From JAAYJT01 sp037446395 (GTDB taxonomy: Bacteria; Bacteroidota; Bacteroidia; Bacteroidales; JAAYJT01), in assembly GCA_037446395.1 (NCBI GenBank), contig JBBIIP010000050.1, forward strand, positions 1 through 8,816: 8,816 nucleotides of DNA. Direction: 5' to 3'. This document shows, in pieces, positions 1 to 7,851 of this stretch. Position 1 is the first letter of the stretch; each line of letters begins with the position of its first letter. The position numbers and the translations under genes were made by a program. The notes beneath the pieces were generated by a model, which worked only from the letters and a program-made list of their open reading frames with translations, was not told where the DNA came from and did not search any database.

Positions 1-3000
1 CGCCCCCTACCGACCCTCCCTTCGAAGTCCCGGTTGTGGCAAACGATTCTTCGCCCTCAACCATAACAGATTGTTTGGCGGAAACCGGTAATCTGAATAA
101 AGTCTTTTTCTCGACAGACCTTGCAGGAAAACGCATTAAAATTGGCCACTTCATCGTAAAAGTGCAACAAGCCACCAACACCGGAGCGGCATACGATGGC
201 AATGGTTATGTGCATTGGATGCCGGTCAGCAGTGACTCCATCAAAATTAAAGTCGAATTCACGAATATAAAGGTAAACAGCTCGTTGCAGGTTTACGAGG
301 GAGAAATTTACTCTGCGGCACTCGATGGGGTAGATTATGTGCCCAGGGATCTACAGAAAGTCAAAGAATGGGCAAATGGGCAAATTAGTTACTTTGAGAA
401 TAAGACAGGAGCCAATGTTCCAACTTTCCGGCAGCAGATGAATGCTTATTACAACAAGCTGAGAGAACCGGCGCGACAAATTGCCTCCATTCAGGGTACT
501 GCACCCATGTTGCTGCCTATTACAATCCCTTCAGCCATACCCAACATGCCTATTGATATCGGAATCATTGGCATGTGTTTTACACCTAACTCGGCAAAAA
601 TGAATACAATGGCTGTTTTTGAAGTTCCGGAGTCCGTCCCGTCTGAAAGTCCCTGGCTTGCCTTTGTTGGGCAGGGCCTGTGTTTCACCCCCGACCGGTT
701 GCTGTTCGGTGGCGAGGGGGCCATGTTTTTGGCTGCCGATTTTAATGTAAAGCTCACCTCCACCCTGGACATGAATTTTAAACGCGCCACCACCTTAGGC
801 GATACCCTGGATGGTACGTTTATTAAATGGAACAGTAGTGGCTATAAGCAGGCACGGCTTCAATGCGATATGCTTTTCCCTACTGCATGGTTGCTTGCTG
901 AGGATGTGACTGGTACAGTAATCCCAAATCAGCAGGTAAAGGCCTCATTATCTGCACATCTGAGGGAATGGGGAAACTGGATTGCTTCTGCCAGCATGGA
1001 CCCATTCCAGGTGAAAGGGGCTCCGGGGTTCAGCTTTACCCCAACCAATATTTTCTACGATAACTCAACCTCCGCAAATCCCACCGGCATCAAGTTTCCT
1101 GCTTCCTACGGTTCACCCGGCAGTGCCTGGAAGGGATTTTATATCAAACAGCTTATAGTGAAACTGCCACCCGATTTTAAAAAGTTCGGCCAAGGTACCA
1201 TGCGAACTGAATTTGGAGCCAGCGATTTGATAATTGACAATCAGGGTGTGAGTTGTGATGTATTTGCCCGAAACCTCATTGCAATCAGCACAGGAAATTT
1301 GGGGGGGTGGGCTTTTTCGCTCGACACTCTGAATCTCAGAATTAATCAGAATGCTTTCAATGCAAGTTTGATAGCAGGGCGAATTCGTTTGCCAATCAGC
1401 GACACAGCTCTCATTTACAGGGGTACCTTGCTGGCATTGGGGAATGATATAAATTATCAATTCGTGGTTAGGCCTCGTAATAATATGGAGATGGGATGTT
1501 GGCTCGCAAAATTAGTAATAAACAATAATTCGGGTTTTACGCTGAAAAAAGACCAACACGGGATGGCCATCTCTTTCTTGCTCCATGGCAATATTTCAAT
1601 GGGTAGCACCACCATTGGGCCTGTGAAGTTCGCACTCACAGAGGTTGGCTTTCAGAATTTTGGGATAGCCAATAGAAACCCGGCAACAAACGCAGAAGAT
1701 TTTTATTTGGATATAGGCACCTGGGCGGTGGCAAGCCCACAGAAAACATTAGGCCCTTTTGGTGTGAACTATGAAAGGCCGGATATCGTTCGCGAAGGAA
1801 TTAATATAGTGGGAGTGAAATTTAAAGCAGGCTTCAGTGTTCTGAGCAACTTTAGCTGCACAACAAAGCTGGATGTATTAGGTAAGATTGAGTGGCAAAC
1901 GGGCATTTCCCCTCCCAAAATGAGCTATAATACTACGCGGCTTGATGAAATTTCATTATCCGGAAGCTTCCATCCGGTAAGTGTTGAGGGGAAATTGAAA
2001 TTTTATTACGACCATGCAACTTTTGGTGATGGCATAAAAGGAAAGGTCGTGGCAACATTCAGCCCATTGGTAACAGTAGATGCTACTGCCCAATTTGGTA
2101 AGAAAAGAGATTTCTTATATTGGTATGTAGATGCCCGTGCTATGTTTAGCCCGCCTATTGAAGTATTCCCTCTCGCAATTGGTGGATTTGGTGGCGGTGT
2201 ATGGTATAATATGGCTATGACCAATGCTGCATCTTCTCCTTCAGGGCAGTTTACCGATTCCACCCGTGTTGACCTTACCCAACTCAATCCCGATCAAAGT
2301 GTTTCGGGGATTCAATACACTCCAAGGAATCATTCATGGGGTCTTAAAGCCGGAATAACTCTGGCCTTGTCGAATGCAATCGGAGGCCCCCATGTTTTTA
2401 ATGGGTCAGCCTGGGTGAATTGTGAATTCAGCAATGGAAGCTTTTCAAATATCCAAATTACCGGCGAAACGTTTGTACTGACAAATTATCCGGGAAATAC
2501 AAACAGCCTGGCTAAAGCAACAATAGCAATGGGCTATGACTTCACAAGCAAGGAGCTAACATTTAACCTAAATGCTTCTGCCAAGCTGCTGGGTGGAACA
2601 ACCCAAGTTCAAATTCCCTTGAGTTTCTATTGTAAAACTGACAGGAGACTATGGTTTTTCAAATTGGGTGATCCACATGGGCAAAAAATGGAAGCAACGA
2701 TTATTGATATCAAAACAGGACCACTACAAGTGTTTCTGGGAGCTAAAGCATATATTGCCTTCGGTAACGCACTCGATGACACTTCCTTGCCCCTCCCCCC
2801 AACTGAGGTAACACAGTTTCTGAATGTTGACCTCTCGAAATACCGAACCAAACCAAGCAGTGTGGGCGGGCATCGAAAAGGAATGCTCTTCGGGGCTAGG
2901 GTTGATGGTAAATTAGACCTCGACCTGATTTTATATTGCCATCTGACGGCCATAGCAGGATTTGATGTGGCCATGTATCACGATCCCAATGCCAAATGCA

Positions 3001-5504
3001 ACAATAAACCGGTTGGATATAATGGTTGGTATGGCAATGGCCAGATATATGGCTACTTTGATGGAGATGTAGGTATTAAAATAGATGTTTGGTTTTTTAA
3101 GGGCAGTGTTTCTCTTGCGCGCCTCACCGCCGGCGCATTACTCACCGGTGGTATGCCATCGCCTTTTTGGGCTTACGGCAAAGTAAAAGTCAGAGGCTCT
3201 GTGTTGGGTGGTCTTATCAAAGTAAGCACTTCGCTCGAAATGGAGGTTGGCGAGATTTGCTACCCGGCAGGGGGCAACCCACTTGCCAACATCCGGATAC
3301 TTGAAGAAATTACTCCCGGGTACTCCACCGAAAGCGAAGCCAGGCAATTTGAACCAGTGAGTATTTTTGTTTCACCTACAATCACAGCAAACCTCAAATT
3401 GTCAACCGATATTGCCCTGGAGCCACTCTCACTTGAGATTCCTCCTGCTCAGAAGGGTGGTAATGTCACATACAGAACCTATATTTTTTATCTGGATTCA
3501 GTAAATTTATACAAAGGAGCAACCAACACCCTGGGATCGAATCTACTCATGACAAGGCTTACAACCAAGGTTGATGCAAATAATCCTACTGTGGTGAAAA
3601 CCAGTATGGTGGAAGAGATTCTTCCAAACAGATTTTACAAGATAAGAGCTGTTGCCACAGCAAAGCAATATTATTCAGCAACAAACAACTATGATTGGCC
3701 TACCATTGACGGGCAAAAAAAACGACACGCCGAAGTGATGGAATCCTTTTTCAGAACAGGCCCCAGACCGAACAATATTCCTCCTGAAAATATCGTCTTC
3801 TCCAGGCCTTTGAACATGCAGAGGTACCATTTTAAGGATGATACTTATCTAGTAAGATTGCAAAGCGCTCAAAATTATCTTTTTACTGACCCAGATAAGC
3901 GGATTGAGGCCTGGTTGACTCCGGCCCCATATTTTACGTTATTGCACAGTCAGAAGGTCAATTTTACGCCAGGAGAAGTTATTACATTTCAGCCTAATAA
4001 AGCGATGATTTCTGAAGATGCGGTATATAACCTGGCACTCATTCGGATAGATGTGAAAAGAGAACAGGAATTTTTGAAACAAATGGCTGTCGAAAATCGG
4101 CGCAAGATAATAAGAGACTTGGTAAGTAACCTGCAAATCAACCAACTGGTGCTTGCAGGCCAACTCAACCAGCAGCAGTTTGAAGGTTTAACCCAGTTCC
4201 AGAGTGCAACGAATGCCCAGGGGGCAGCTCCCATAACCGGAACGGGTGTAATGGCTGCTACCTTGCAAACGGGGGCATCATCAGCAACCCCTACCAGTGT
4301 AGGATTAAGTCAGTCGCCAGGAAGCAACCCAATAGTTGCCACACAACAGTTTGGAGGTAGCATTGTCACTCTCTCTACTCAACCGATCATTACCCCATCA
4401 ATCCCTGCTATCCAAACAAACTCTGCTCCTGAAGTAGCAAATCTAATGGTTCAAGCATTGAATGAGCATAATTTAAAATATCGTTATGACACAATTGACT
4501 ACCGAAAAATGGCTCTTTCGGGTAGATGGAATATGGACTTTATTGACACCCTCATCAGTATTAATTTTGGCACGAGTCATTTTAATACCTTGCAAGCAAA
4601 GTTGGCATCATTCGGAAACCTGGTTCGTTTTAACAATTCATTTAACATTTCGTCAATGTCTTCCGAACCTTTTGAGTATGTAGATATTTATGGCTACGAA
4701 GCATACCTTGGTCAAACATATGGATATCGAGGAGAAATTCTTCCATTGTTTACAATCAGAGAGGATATCAACACGACTAATTATAATGACGACCGGGTTT
4801 GGAGTCTTGATTTTTTCGAAAGAATCCATTGGCTAAGTGATCAATGCTTAGTGAGTAGGTTCAGGCCACGGCCAACACTTGCCTTTGTTGAAAACCCCCT
4901 GAGACTGTCAGTGACTTATAAAACTTCCAATAATCGTCTCTATGCCAATGTCTTTCCTCTAAGCGACAGAAACCCCGCATTTCACTTCCCCTCCCGAGGT
5001 TTTCGCTTCGGTACGCACGGAAACCTCAGCGGACCCTTCATGCTACACCATTTTGATGTGGCTGGCCCCCTGTCGAAAAACGAACTTAAAAATATGTATT
5101 CAGGCTTCAATTCCATCAAAATTCTATACAAGCATCCTTCTGTCAGAAATTACTGCGCCTGGGATATAAGCGCCATTGGAAGCTTTTATGGATCATTTCA
5201 AACATGGGTAACCCAATACGAAAGAACCAATGGAGCCGGACGAGACAATCTGGCAAGAAAATGGATAGAGGAGAAAAGGGAAATTACAGGGTCAAGCACA
5301 AGCACTGAGATTCGGTTGCCAATTTATCAATTTGCAAAATGGCATTACGATGATTTTGCTGCGTATAGGCATTGCAAGCAAGCTGTGATTAATTGGCCTG
5401 CGCGCAATTATACTTTCCGCTATTTGAATGTTTACAGGCTGAACGTTTCGGCCCCAACCTCATATAATATTACACCTGCTGCAAGCATGAGGATCGATTA
5501 CTAA
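1..5504 (+). CDS. Giant beta-rich probable exported protein, 5'-truncated by the window edge
   Basis: The frame is open to the left edge (first full codon at base 3, reading PPTDPPFEVPV). The GTG at base 36 is therefore probably internal, and the true start and any signal peptide lie upstream. About 1,833 residues are visible, ending at TAA 5502-5504. Numbering from the GTG: residues 22-95 look like a beta-sandwich after a Pro-rich linker. Two G(M/L)CFTP motifs follow near 170 and 205. Long alternating beta-strand sequence runs to about 900, including YWYVDA near 695 and GGFGGG at 716-721. A Gly/aromatic segment with GWYGNGQ (997-1003) ends near Cys1075. Ig-like segments lie at about 1100-1242 (ending FRTG) and from 1245 on. 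A charged helical stretch spans about 1335-1385, a low-complexity linker 1390-1466, and a final domain 1467-1822 has FGTSHFNTLQAK at 1511. I see no transmembrane helix, catalytic motif or type IX secretion C-terminal domain. Function is unknown; a structural, adhesive or surface role is inference. Confidence 0.95.
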   Translation, partial: PPTDPPFEVPVVANDSSPSTITDCLAETGNLNKVFFSTDLAGKRIKIGHFIVKVQQATNTGAAYDGNGYVHWMPVSSDSIKIKVEFTNIKVNSSLQVYEGEIYSAALDGVDYVPRDLQKVKEWANGQISYFENKTGANVPTFRQQMNAYYNKLREPARQIASIQGTAPMLLPITIPSAIPNMPIDIGIIGMCFTPNSAKMNTMAVFEVPESVPSESPWLAFVGQGLCFTPDRLLFGGEGAMFLAADFNVKLTSTLDMNFKRATTLGDTLDGTFIKWNSSGYKQARLQCDMLFPTAWLLAEDVTGTVIPNQQVKASLSAHLREWGNWIASASMDPFQVKGAPGFSFTPTNIFYDNSTSANPTGIKFPASYGSPGSAWKGFYIKQLIVKLPPDFKKFGQGTMRTEFGASDLIIDNQGVSCDVFARNLIAISTGNLGGWAFSLDTLNLRINQNAFNASLIAGRIRLPISDTALIYRGTLLALGNDINYQFVVRPRNNMEMGCWLAKLVINNNSGFTLKKDQHGMAISFLLHGNISMGSTTIGPVKFALTEVGFQNFGIANRNPATNAEDFYLDIGTWAVASPQKTLGPFGVNYERPDIVREGINIVGVKFKAGFSVLSNFSCTTKLDVLGKIEWQTGISPPKMSYNTTRLDEISLSGSFHPVSVEGKLKFYYDHATFGDGIKGKVVATFSPLVTVDATAQFGKKRDFLYWYVDARAMFSPPIEVFPLAIGGFGGGVWYNMAMTNAASSPSGQFTDSTRVDLTQLNPDQSVSGIQYTPRNHSWGLKAGITLALSNAIGGPHVFNGSAWVNCEFSNGSFSNIQITGETFVLTNYPGNTNSLAKATIAMGYDFTSKELTFNLNASAKLLGGTTQVQIPLSFYCKTDRRLWFFKLGDPHGQKMEATIIDIKTGPLQVFLGAKAYIAFGNALDDTSLPLPPTEVTQFLNVDLSKYRTKPSSVGGHRKGMLFGARVDGKLDLDLILYCHLTAIAGFDVAMYHDPNAKCNNKPVGYNGWYGNGQIYGYFDGDVGIKIDVWFFKGSVSLARLTAGALLTGGMPSPFWAYGKVKVRGSVLGGLIKVSTSLEMEVGEICYPAGGNPLANIRILEEITPGYSTESEARQFEPVSIFVSPTITANLKLSTDIALEPLSLEIPPAQKGGNVTYRTYIFYLDSVNLYKGATNTLGSNLLMTRLTTKVDANNPTVVKTSMVEEILPNRFYKIRAVATAKQYYSATNNYDWPTIDGQKKRHAEVMESFFRTGPRPNNIPPENIVFSRPLNMQRYHFKDDTYLVRLQSAQNYLFTDPDKRIEAWLTPAPYFTLLHSQKVNFTPGEVITFQPNKAMISEDAVYNLALIRIDVKREQEFLKQMAVENRRKIIRDLVSNLQINQLVLAGQLNQQQFEGLTQFQSATNAQGAAPITGTGVMAATLQTGASSATPTSVGLSQSPGSNPIVATQQFGGSIVTLSTQPIITPSIPAIQTNSAPEVANLMVQALNEHNLKYRYDTIDYRKMALSGRWNMDFIDTLISINFGTSHFNTLQAKLASFGNLVRFNNSFNISSMSSEPFEYVDIYGYEAYLGQTYGYRGEILPLFTIREDINTTNYNDDRVWSLDFFERIHWLSDQCLVSRFRPRPTLAFVENPLRLSVTYKTSNNRLYANVFPLSDRNPAFHFPSRGFRFGTHGNLSGPFMLHHFDVAGPLSKNELKNMYSGFNSIKILYKHPSVRNYCAWDISAIGSFYGSFQTWVTQYERTNGAGRDNLARKWIEEKREITGSSTSTEIRLPIYQFAKWHYDDFAAYRHCKQAVINWPARNYTFRYLNVYRLNVSAPTSYNITPAASMRIDY
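2737..3260 (+). other. Gly/aromatic-rich probable conserved core of the giant protein
   Basis: Residues of about 901-1075 (numbered from the GTG at base 36) contain a dense run of features that look constrained. They include a Pro-rich turn (LPLPPTEV), FGARVDGKLDLDL, GFDVAMYHD, GWYGNGQ, an FDGDVGIKID strand, PSPFWAYGKVKV, and GSVLGGLIKV leading to EVGEICYP. Alternating hydrophobic and polar residues suggest antiparallel beta-strands. The spacing of Gly and Trp/Tyr resembles a pattern I associate with very large uncharacterised Bacteroidota proteins, but I could not check this. It would make the best seed for a homology search. Confidence 0.4.
4203..4433 (+). other. Low-complexity Ser/Thr/Ala/Gln/Pro linker within the giant protein
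   Basis: Residues of about 1390-1466 are almost free of charged and aromatic residues and are rich in Ser, Thr, Ala, Gln, Gly and Pro, including TPTSVG and the run QPIITPSIPAIQTNSAPE. The linker follows a charged helical stretch (DVKREQEFLKQM, then NQQQ) and precedes a well-structured-looking C-terminal region. It is probably a disordered hinge. Base composition and frame are continuous with the rest of the gene, so it is not a sequencing break. Confidence 0.7.
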
Positions 5505-5611
5505 CATACAAATAGTCATTCCATGGTTAACTTTCTCGACTGAATCTGCATGACATAAATCAAAATCATCTAATAGATTGAAAATTAATAGAAAATAAAA
5601 AGCCCTGTAAT
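5505..5611. other. AT-rich intergenic gap without a visible terminator
   Basis: These 107 bases separate the giant gene from the Fn3 gene. No stem-loop followed by a T-run is visible, so read-through from the upstream gene is plausible. The stretch just before the ATG at 5612 is A-rich (GAAAATAAAA at 5591-5600) and lacks a Shine-Dalgarno sequence, which is usual for Bacteroidota. The nearest approach to the Bacteroidota -7 promoter consensus TAnnTTTG is TAGATTG at 5574-5580. It is one T short and has no matching -33 TTTG, so I do not call a promoter. Confidence 0.4.
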
Positions 5612-7753
5612 ATGAAGAAAATATTAATCTTATTTGCCCTGGGTTGCTTGTTTTTCATACAGACACCATTTGCACAAGATTTTCCACCACCGCCCAGGCC
5701 AGGCATTCGTGCACTTATCCGTTCTTATGGCGATAGCATCGTACTCCGATGGGCTCCGGATGATGCCGCAGCCTGGTCAATCAACAATAAATACGGATAT
5801 CGCATCCTTCGTGGATATGTTACCACCGACAGCATGTATGTGAGCGAAGACCTGACTCCTGAACCACTCAAGCCCTGGCCACTGCAGCAAATGATGGATT
5901 ATTTTGGCCCTGGCGATACCCTGGCTGCTGTTGCAGCCCAAGCCATTTATGGGCAGGCGTTTGAACCGGTTGGGGTTACCGGGAAAGAACCAAGCTTTGC
6001 AGATGCTCTAAGAAAACAGCACGAAATGCAACAGACCCGCTTTGCTTTTGCCCTGCAAGCTGCCGAGTTTAGCAGCCAGGTTGCCAAAGCCATCGGGATG
6101 CGCTTTTGCGACAAAAATGTCAGAAAAGGCGTGCTCTATGACTACTATATTCAATCACTCGTTCCGCCCGACATTGTAGAAATTCTCCCCGCATCGCTGA
6201 TTATCCCATGCCAACCCGCCGATCCGCTCAAGCCTCCTACGGGATTGGATATCAAGCAATTGAATAATCAAAGTATAGAATTGATCTGGAGCAGAGACGA
6301 AAACCCGGGTTTTTTTATAGAGCGCAGCACAGATAGGGGAATCACCTATCATCGCATCAACCGCAAACCATATTATAGCACCCTGCCCGATCATAGCATA
6401 CAGACAGAATCGGAAGAATTATTGTTTTACCGCTCATTGCTCGATGACTATCATATTTTAAGCGATACAATTACCATCGGGAAAACTTACCACTATCGGC
6501 TGCGTGGTATAACCTCATTCACCGAATTGACCCCTTTTTCAGGGCCTGTTTCAATTTCCACCCTCGACATTGAACCTCCGGTTGCGCCATTGATCGAGCC
6601 GGTTGAAATTATTGAGAACCGCATTGCCCGAATCAGGTGGATCAACCCCGATCCGCCTTCCGACCTCAAGGGATACATTGTTGAGAAAGCAAGGACTGTA
6701 CAGGGTGAATTTGTGGCGGTGCATGAAGGATTGTTGAGCGCGACCACATTTGAATTTAGCGATACTACTGCTTATCACCGGACATCAAACTATTACAGGG
6801 TAGTGGCAATGGACCAGAGCGGAAATCGTGCCGAATCATTTGAAGCTGCAGGTACCCTGGATGATAAAACTCCTCCATCAACACCGGGCGATCTAGCCGG
6901 AATCATTTATTTCGATGGTGTTGTTGAATTATACTGGGAAGACAACACAGAGGAAGACCTGGAGGGCTACCGGGTGCTTTATGCCAACCATCCCGAACAT
7001 GAATTTGTTCTCTTAACCCCGTATCCCATCAAAGGAGCCTTCTTCAGCGACACCGTTTTTCTGAAAACACTCACAAAAAAAATCTATTTCAAAGTGCTGG
7101 CCGAAGACAGATCCGGAAACCAATCACTACCAACACCTGTTTTGGAATTGTCGAGGCCTGATATTGTTCCGCCTACGGTTCCCGTTGTGCTCGAAGCAAA
7201 TCAGGATGCTGAGAATGTATTTATTACCTGGTCTGCAAGCGCAAGTAATGACGTGGTCGGGTATCGCATTTTTCGCAAATTGGAGAATGCTGAATTATGG
7301 GAAAATATAGGAAACATAAATGCCGAAGATGTTGAAGACCATGTCTCCTTTACTGATTCGCCAGCCTCATCAGGCGATTATTACTTATATACCATCGAAG
7401 CCATAGATGAATCCGGAAACTCATCAGGGATATGTAAGCCAATCCCCTTTCGGGTGAGGGGTAAATCGGTGATTGATGTGCCTTTGACGATTAGTGCAAC
7501 ATATGATGCAAAAAGCTATGCTGTGCTGCTCTCCTGGCAATGCAACCAAAGCGGGGTTTATTATGTTTCGCTGCATCGGGCCATCAATGATGATCCAATC
7601 GAGGTAATTAAAACCTTCGAAAGATCCCAGACAAACTACACCGACACCCGTGTGCCAAAAGGGGCAAAGGTGCATTATGCAGTCCAGATTCATTTGCCCG
7701 ATGGCAGAACATCGAAATTGTCGGAAACGGTTTTGCTTAATATACCGAATTAA
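5612..7753 (+). CDS. Secreted multi-domain fibronectin type III-like repeat protein
   Basis: This is a complete 713-residue protein. Residues 1-21 form a classical signal peptide: two Lys, a hydrophobic core, then TPFA with predicted cleavage before Gln22. A short Pro-rich segment (PPPPRP) follows. The rest is about six Fn3-like modules, recognised by the recurring VxLxW strand, a YxIxR strand and a closing Y-x-V/I-x-A-x-D-x-SGN strand. Approximate bounds are 31-200 (with a large insertion), 206-318, 320-416, 418-515, 517-616 and 622-711. The SGN signature is clearest at 402-404, 501-503 and 601-603. There is no catalytic motif, transmembrane helix, LPXTG or recognisable type IX secretion C-terminal domain. 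Fn3 arrays usually act as spacers or in protein or carbohydrate binding outside the cytoplasm. The gene lies 107 bp after the giant gene on the same strand, so a partner role with it is plausible but inferred. The ATG is chosen because it gives the full signal peptide. Confidence 0.96.
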   Translation: MKKILILFALGCLFFIQTPFAQDFPPPPRPGIRALIRSYGDSIVLRWAPDDAAAWSINNKYGYRILRGYVTTDSMYVSEDLTPEPLKPWPLQQMMDYFGPGDTLAAVAAQAIYGQAFEPVGVTGKEPSFADALRKQHEMQQTRFAFALQAAEFSSQVAKAIGMRFCDKNVRKGVLYDYYIQSLVPPDIVEILPASLIIPCQPADPLKPPTGLDIKQLNNQSIELIWSRDENPGFFIERSTDRGITYHRINRKPYYSTLPDHSIQTESEELLFYRSLLDDYHILSDTITIGKTYHYRLRGITSFTELTPFSGPVSISTLDIEPPVAPLIEPVEIIENRIARIRWINPDPPSDLKGYIVEKARTVQGEFVAVHEGLLSATTFEFSDTTAYHRTSNYYRVVAMDQSGNRAESFEAAGTLDDKTPPSTPGDLAGIIYFDGVVELYWEDNTEEDLEGYRVLYANHPEHEFVLLTPYPIKGAFFSDTVFLKTLTKKIYFKVLAEDRSGNQSLPTPVLELSRPDIVPPTVPVVLEANQDAENVFITWSASASNDVVGYRIFRKLENAELWENIGNINAEDVEDHVSFTDSPASSGDYYLYTIEAIDESGNSSGICKPIPFRVRGKSVIDVPLTISATYDAKSYAVLLSWQCNQSGVYYVSLHRAINDDPIEVIKTFERSQTNYTDTRVPKGAKVHYAVQIHLPDGRTSKLSETVLLNIPN
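5825..6127 (+). other. Helix-rich insertion in the first Fn3-like module
   Basis: In the first module the opening strands (SIVLRWAP, then YRILRG near 62-68) and the closing strand (VLYDYYIQSLVPP, 174-186) are separated by about 100 residues, roughly 72-172. The other modules need only 30-60 residues there. The inserted stretch is rich in Ala, Gln, Met and Glu (for example LQQMMDYF and KQHEMQQTRFAFALQAAEF) and looks alpha-helical. This is the part of the protein least explained by its Fn3 architecture. The bounds are approximate. Confidence 0.5.
6227..7744 (+). repeat. Array of five consecutive Fn3-like protein repeats
   Basis: Residues 206-711 of the Fn3 protein contain five modules of about 90-113 residues each. 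Three of the junctions carry a Pro-rich start (EPPVAP, TPPSTP, VPPTVP). Trp in the second strand is retained in each (IELIW, ARIRW, VELYW, VFITW, VLLSW). The modules have diverged at the DNA level: no long direct nucleotide repeat is visible, so this is an old duplication and not a recent recombinational array. Confidence 0.85.
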
Positions 7754-7851
7754 TGCAGCATTTGAGAAACAAAACATATTTTAATGCATATCAATTGGAT
7801 AGTTAAAGTACTTACAGTTCATGGATAATTAACCATTAAAATCAAACTGAA
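7754..7851. other. AT-rich intergenic gap before the third gene
   Basis: These 98 bases contain no terminator-like hairpin with a T-run and no Shine-Dalgarno sequence. The bases just before ATG 7852 (TTAAAATCAAACTGAA) are A-rich, as expected for Bacteroidota translation starts. An imperfect 16-base palindrome, ATGGATAATTAACCAT, lies at 7821-7836 (14 of 16 positions symmetric). It could be an operator, but it is AT-rich and may be chance. No convincing TTTG/TAnnTTTG promoter pair was found. Confidence 0.35.

Noticed and set aside
36..38. GTG as the start codon of the giant gene
   Set aside because: The frame stays open to the window edge, no signal peptide follows the GTG, and the upstream codons encode a plausible Pro-rich linker. 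It is most likely an internal Val codon.
1113..1460. 115-codon minus-strand open frame, with similar ones at 2627-2974 and elsewhere in the giant gene
   Set aside because: All are antisense to a continuous + strand coding frame, with no ribosome-binding context or domain signature.
5412..5504. Type IX secretion C-terminal sorting domain at the end of the giant protein
   Set aside because: The last residues (ending AASMRIDY) lack the Gly-x-Tyr and terminal Lys-rich strand pattern typical of such domains.
5574..5580. TAGATTG as a Bacteroidota -7 promoter element
   Set aside because: It is one base short of TAnnTTTG and no TTTG lies at the expected distance upstream.
5639..5650. Possible lipobox ALGC (residues 9-12) in the Fn3 protein
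   Set aside because: Position -3 is Ala instead of Leu/Val/Ile, the Cys comes very early, and the hydrophobic core continues past it to a good Ala|Gln signal peptidase I site.
7424..7777. 117-codon open frame on the minus strand
   Set aside because: It overlaps the last Fn3-like modules, which have clear protein-level constraint on the + strand. The antisense product has no recognisable features.
7821..7836. Imperfect palindrome ATGGATAATTAACCAT as an operator
   Set aside because: It has one mismatched pair and an AT-rich centre, and there is no second copy or nearby promoter to support it. It is noted in the intergenic entry but not called as a site.
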